Shown here piece by piece: positions 5,994 through 7,771 of a stretch of DNA of 7,771 nucleotides; position 1 is the stretch's first letter, and every line of letters begins with the position of its first letter. Source of the stretch: Zetaproteobacteria bacterium (GTDB taxonomy: Bacteria > Pseudomonadota > Zetaproteobacteria > Mariprofundales > Mariprofundaceae); contig JAJRVH010000022.1 in NCBI GenBank assembly GCA_021545625.1, positions 1 through 7,771 of the forward strand, written 5' to 3'. The notes beneath the pieces were generated by a model. That model had not been told where the DNA came from, ran no database searches, and saw only the letters and a program-made list of their open reading frames with translations. The position numbers and the translations under genes are program-made.

Positions 5994-6940
5994 CCGTTTT
6001 CGAGCCGGGCCAGCAGGCGGCGCACGAAGCGACCTGCTCCCAGCGCCTCGGCGAGATAGGAGCCCAGTTTGCGCAGGCGCCGTTTCAGATAGTCCGGACG
6101 CAGATGATAGGACAGCATATTGTGACGCCGGACCGCCGCGCGTACCTCGTCGGCATGGCCGGCCAGCGTGGCCGCCGCCTTCACCGGTTCCGATTTCCTG
6201 AACAGCAGCTGGATGTCCGGCTCGCTGTCGTCCGACAGCCGGGCCACGGGTTCGAATCCGCATTCGCGGGCCAGTGCGATCAGCGTCTGATGCGAGAAGT
6301 TGTAGATATGCGCATAGTGGAACATGCGGGCGAAGGTGGCGAACGGGCCGGTCAGGTTCGGGCACTCGACATAGAACAGTCCGTCGTCGGCCAGCAGCGA
6401 ATGGATATGGGTCAGGGCGCGGCGAGGCGAGGAAAAATGCTCGATCACGTGGACCAGCAGGATCAGGTCGGGCGATCCGGCATCCGCCAGATCGTACAGG
6501 TTCGTATTGTCGATGCGGGTGTGGATCCGGTCCCGCGAGTACCTGTTGAAATCGCTGTTCGGCTCGATGCCGCGTGCGTCCAGGCCGTGCGTTTCGAAGA
6601 CCTTGACCGTGCAGCCGATGCCGGCGCCGATCTCGAATACGGACATCCCCGGTTTCAGCCAGGGTTTGAGCTGTGCGTGGATGCGTTCCCCATTTTTCCA
6701 GGCCCGCATGACGCGGCGGGGCGAGGGCTGGCGTTCGCCGTGATAATCCTGCCTGTAGCGGGTGGCATAATATTCGGCCACTTCCGCCTCGCTCGGTACG
6801 GGCAGGTGCATGACCAGTCCGCAGCCCCTGCACAGGCCCGTTCGCAGAGGGCTGCCGTGGCGATCACGCCCGGAAAGCAGTTCGAAATCACTGCCGCCGC
6901 AGAGATCGCAGGTCGTGTCGGTGGACGGACTGGGGCTCAT
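5990..6940 (-). CDS. Class I SAM-dependent methyltransferase with N-terminal zinc ribbon
   Basis: The product has 316 residues. The N terminus has two CxxC pairs, Cys11/Cys14 and Cys37/Cys40, a zinc-ribbon arrangement common in methyltransferases of sugar, cell-surface or natural-product pathways. A Methyltransf_23-like domain follows: motif I FEIGAGIGC (102-110) for SAM, GIEPN (124-128) for the acidic ribose contact, and HVIEHFSSP (164-172) with the usual post-motif pattern. FYVECPNLTGPF (189-200) and HYAHIYNFSHQTL (208-220) resemble glycan-associated members. The basic C-terminal region (282-316) has no recognised function. The substrate cannot be told: there is no glycosyltransferase or sugar gene in view. 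The start at 6940 is the ORF's first ATG; no Shine-Dalgarno precedes it, but TATGAT lies nine bases upstream, consistent with a leaderless mRNA. It seems to be transcribed alone. Confidence 0.85.
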   Translation of the reverse strand: MSPSPSTDTTCDLCGGSDFELLSGRDRHGSPLRTGLCRGCGLVMHLPVPSEAEVAEYYATRYRQDYHGERQPSPRRVMRAWKNGERIHAQLKPWLKPGMSVFEIGAGIGCTVKVFETHGLDARGIEPNSDFNRYSRDRIHTRIDNTNLYDLADAGSPDLILLVHVIEHFSSPRRALTHIHSLLADDGLFYVECPNLTGPFATFARMFHYAHIYNFSHQTLIALARECGFEPVARLSDDSEPDIQLLFRKSEPVKAAATLAGHADEVRAAVRRHNMLSYHLRPDYLKRRLRKLGSYLAEALGAGRFVRRLLARLENG

Positions 6941-6949
6941 GGGGGCGGC

Positions 6950-6978
6950 ATCATAGCCATTGTGCCCGGACGTGGCTA
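6950..6978 (-). promoter_or_regulatory. Putative promoter of the methyltransferase gene, possibly leaderless
   Basis: On the minus strand TAGCCA (6973-6978, four of six to TTGACA) and TATGAT (6950-6955, five of six to TATAAT) are 17 bases apart. Nine bases, mostly C, lie between the -10 and the ATG at 6940. No purine-rich ribosome site fits in between, so a transcript from here would start at or beside the start codon. Confidence 0.5.
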
Positions 6979-6995
6979 CAGCAGAACCGGCCTGC

Positions 6996-7001
6996 TAGCC
7001 T
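6996..7001 (+). promoter_or_regulatory. Possible -10 element of trmB
   Basis: TAGCCT keeps the first, second and last bases of TATAAT and is preceded by TGC as in an extended -10. It ends seven bases before the ATG at 7009, where no Shine-Dalgarno is seen. The matching -35 position (TGGCTA, 6973-6978) is poor and coincides with the -35 proposed for the opposite strand. This is a weak call. Confidence 0.25.
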
Positions 7002-7008
7002 GCGGCGC

Positions 7009-7710
7009 ATGCGTTTATCCAGAGAATTCAGAGATCAGTTCAGCCAGCGGGAGCTGCGCACTCATGGCCGGAAAAACGGCTTTGTGACGGCGGGGCAGGA
7101 AGCCCGGTTGCTGAAATGGCTGCCGGTGATCGGCCTGCCCAGGGACAGGTGCCTGGATCAGACAGGATTGCCGGACGGCGCGCCGGTCGTCATGGAGATC
7201 GGTTTCGGCAATGGCGATTTTCTCGTGCATCTGGCCAGGACGCATCCGGACTGGCTGCTGGTCGGCGTCGAGATCTATCTGCCGGGCGTGGCCAAGGCCG
7301 TCGGCCGCCTTGAGGATGCCGGCGTCATCGAGCGGGTGCGCATCACGCAGCTGCCGGCCCAGTATGTGCTGACGCATCAGGTGAGCGAGGGGCAGCTGGA
7401 GGGCGTTTATATCAATCATCCTGATCCGTGGCCGAAGGCCAGGCATCACAAGCGCCGGCTGATCCAGAAGGATTTCGCGGCCCTGCTGACCAGTCGCCTG
7501 AAGCCGGGCGGTTTTATCCGGCTGGCCAGCGACAAGCCCGATCTGGCCGAATGGATGCGCGATATCCTCGACGCGACACCGGGGCTGACGAATGTCGCCG
7601 GCCCCGGCGGCTTTGTCGAGCGCGAGCCGGACAGGCCGAAAACAAAATTCGAGCAGCGTGGCGAGCGGGCGGGGCGCATCAGCCAGTTTCTGCACTATAT
7701 CCGCGACTGA
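7009..7710 (+). CDS. trmB: tRNA (guanine-N7-)-methyltransferase, TrmB family
   Basis: The family methylates G46 in the variable loop of tRNA using SAM. The product has 233 residues, close to E. coli TrmB (239). SAM motif I EIGFGNG is at 63-69, GVEIY with the acidic ribose contact Glu88 at 86-90, PDPWPKARHHKRR at 138-150 and the C-terminal signature TKFEQRG at 212-218. These last two are hallmarks of TrmB. The N terminus (GRKNGFVTAGQEARLLKWLPVIGL, with the TrmB-like spacing of basic residues and a GL end) lacks the common RSFVRR block, and His137 replaces the phenylalanine usual in FPDPW, so it is a divergent member or a paralogue. No Shine-Dalgarno precedes the ATG. uvrB begins one base after the stop, implying co-transcription. 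Confidence is high for the family and moderate that this is the cell's only TrmB. Confidence 0.87.
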   Translation: MRLSREFRDQFSQRELRTHGRKNGFVTAGQEARLLKWLPVIGLPRDRCLDQTGLPDGAPVVMEIGFGNGDFLVHLARTHPDWLLVGVEIYLPGVAKAVGRLEDAGVIERVRITQLPAQYVLTHQVSEGQLEGVYINHPDPWPKARHHKRRLIQKDFAALLTSRLKPGGFIRLASDKPDLAEWMRDILDATPGLTNVAGPGGFVEREPDRPKTKFEQRGERAGRISQFLHYIRD

Positions 7711-7711
7711 C

Positions 7712-7771
7712 ATGAAATTCAGGCTTGCCGGGGACTTCGAGCCCCGCGGCGACCAGCCGCAGGCCATTGCC
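7712..7771 (+). CDS. uvrB: Excinuclease ABC subunit B (first 20 codons; 3' end outside window)
   Basis: The last 60 bases read MKFRLAGDFEPRGDQPQAIA and remain open. The F-P-GDQP-AI pattern is the conserved N terminus of UvrB (E. coli: FKLNSAFKPSGDQPEAI), the helicase-like damage-verifying subunit of nucleotide excision repair. The helicase motifs would follow outside the window. The ATG lies one base after the trmB stop and has no clear ribosome site of its own, so translation is probably coupled. The call rests on 20 residues but on a characteristic motif. Confidence 0.85.
   Translation, partial: MKFRLAGDFEPRGDQPQAIA

Noticed and set aside
6993..7000. The GCTAGC palindrome upstream of trmB as a regulator site or attachment site
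   Set aside because: Six bases are too few, no second copy at a comparable place supports an operator, and no integrase or other mobility gene is present.
5196..7087. Long frames of 545 codons (minus, 5196-6833) and 327 codons (plus, 6104-7087)
   Set aside because: Both overlap well-supported genes (ybiB, DJ-1 gene, methyltransferase) in other frames and have a composition typical of shadow translation.
7015..7767. A 250-codon minus-strand frame opposite trmB and uvrB
   Set aside because: It has no family motif, and the plus strand carries TrmB signatures and the UvrB N terminus.
1..7771. Defence system, CRISPR array, phage or insertion sequence
   Set aside because: No repeat-spacer pattern, terminal inverted repeats, transposase or toxin-antitoxin pair is visible. 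Rep and UvrB at the two ends are ordinary housekeeping helicases, not a defence pair.

Overview
The window looks like chromosomal DNA of a proteobacterium, most likely a gammaproteobacterium. It is GC-rich (about 60% by eye) and densely packed. It carries Rep helicase, heat-shock protein 15 (HslR), GlgC, a YbiB/TrpD2 protein, a DJ-1/YajL protein, a TrmB-type tRNA methyltransferase and the first codons of UvrB. No mobile element, phage gene, CRISPR array, rRNA or tRNA is visible. The genus cannot be named from this sequence alone.

Layout, left to right. A plus-strand pair, rep (5' end outside the window) and hslR, is joined by a TGATG stop/start overlap and ends in a clear intrinsic terminator. 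A small plus-strand gene for a peptidoglycan-binding-domain protein follows directly and converges on a minus-strand pair, glgC then a class I glutamine amidotransferase, joined by an ATGA overlap. A 108-bp divergent promoter region separates glgC from a plus-strand pair, ybiB and a DJ-1/PfpI gene, which overlap by 26 bp. This pair converges on a minus-strand SAM methyltransferase with a zinc-ribbon N terminus; both genes take their stop codon from one shared CTAG. A 68-bp divergent region then leads to a trmB-like gene, followed after one base by the start of uvrB, which runs off the window.

How the genes fit together. Rep and UvrB act in replication-fork progress and nucleotide excision repair. 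HslR rescues stalled 50S-nascent-chain complexes, and TrmB modifies tRNA. YbiB-family proteins bind nucleic acid. DJ-1-family proteins act in stress or carbonyl defence. GlgC commits glucose-1-phosphate to glycogen and is the only glycogen gene here. The set is mostly housekeeping and genome or protein maintenance, arranged as two-gene operons with tight translational coupling.

I found no convincing new multi-gene system. The most useful observations are: genes whose -10-like box sits 7 to 9 bases before an ATG with no good Shine-Dalgarno, suggesting leaderless mRNAs; the translational coupling of an uncharacterised amidotransferase to glgC; the coupling of ybiB to a DJ-1 gene; the apparently unexported peptidoglycan-binding protein; and the strong scarcity of CTAG, whose three copies all lie at gene boundaries.
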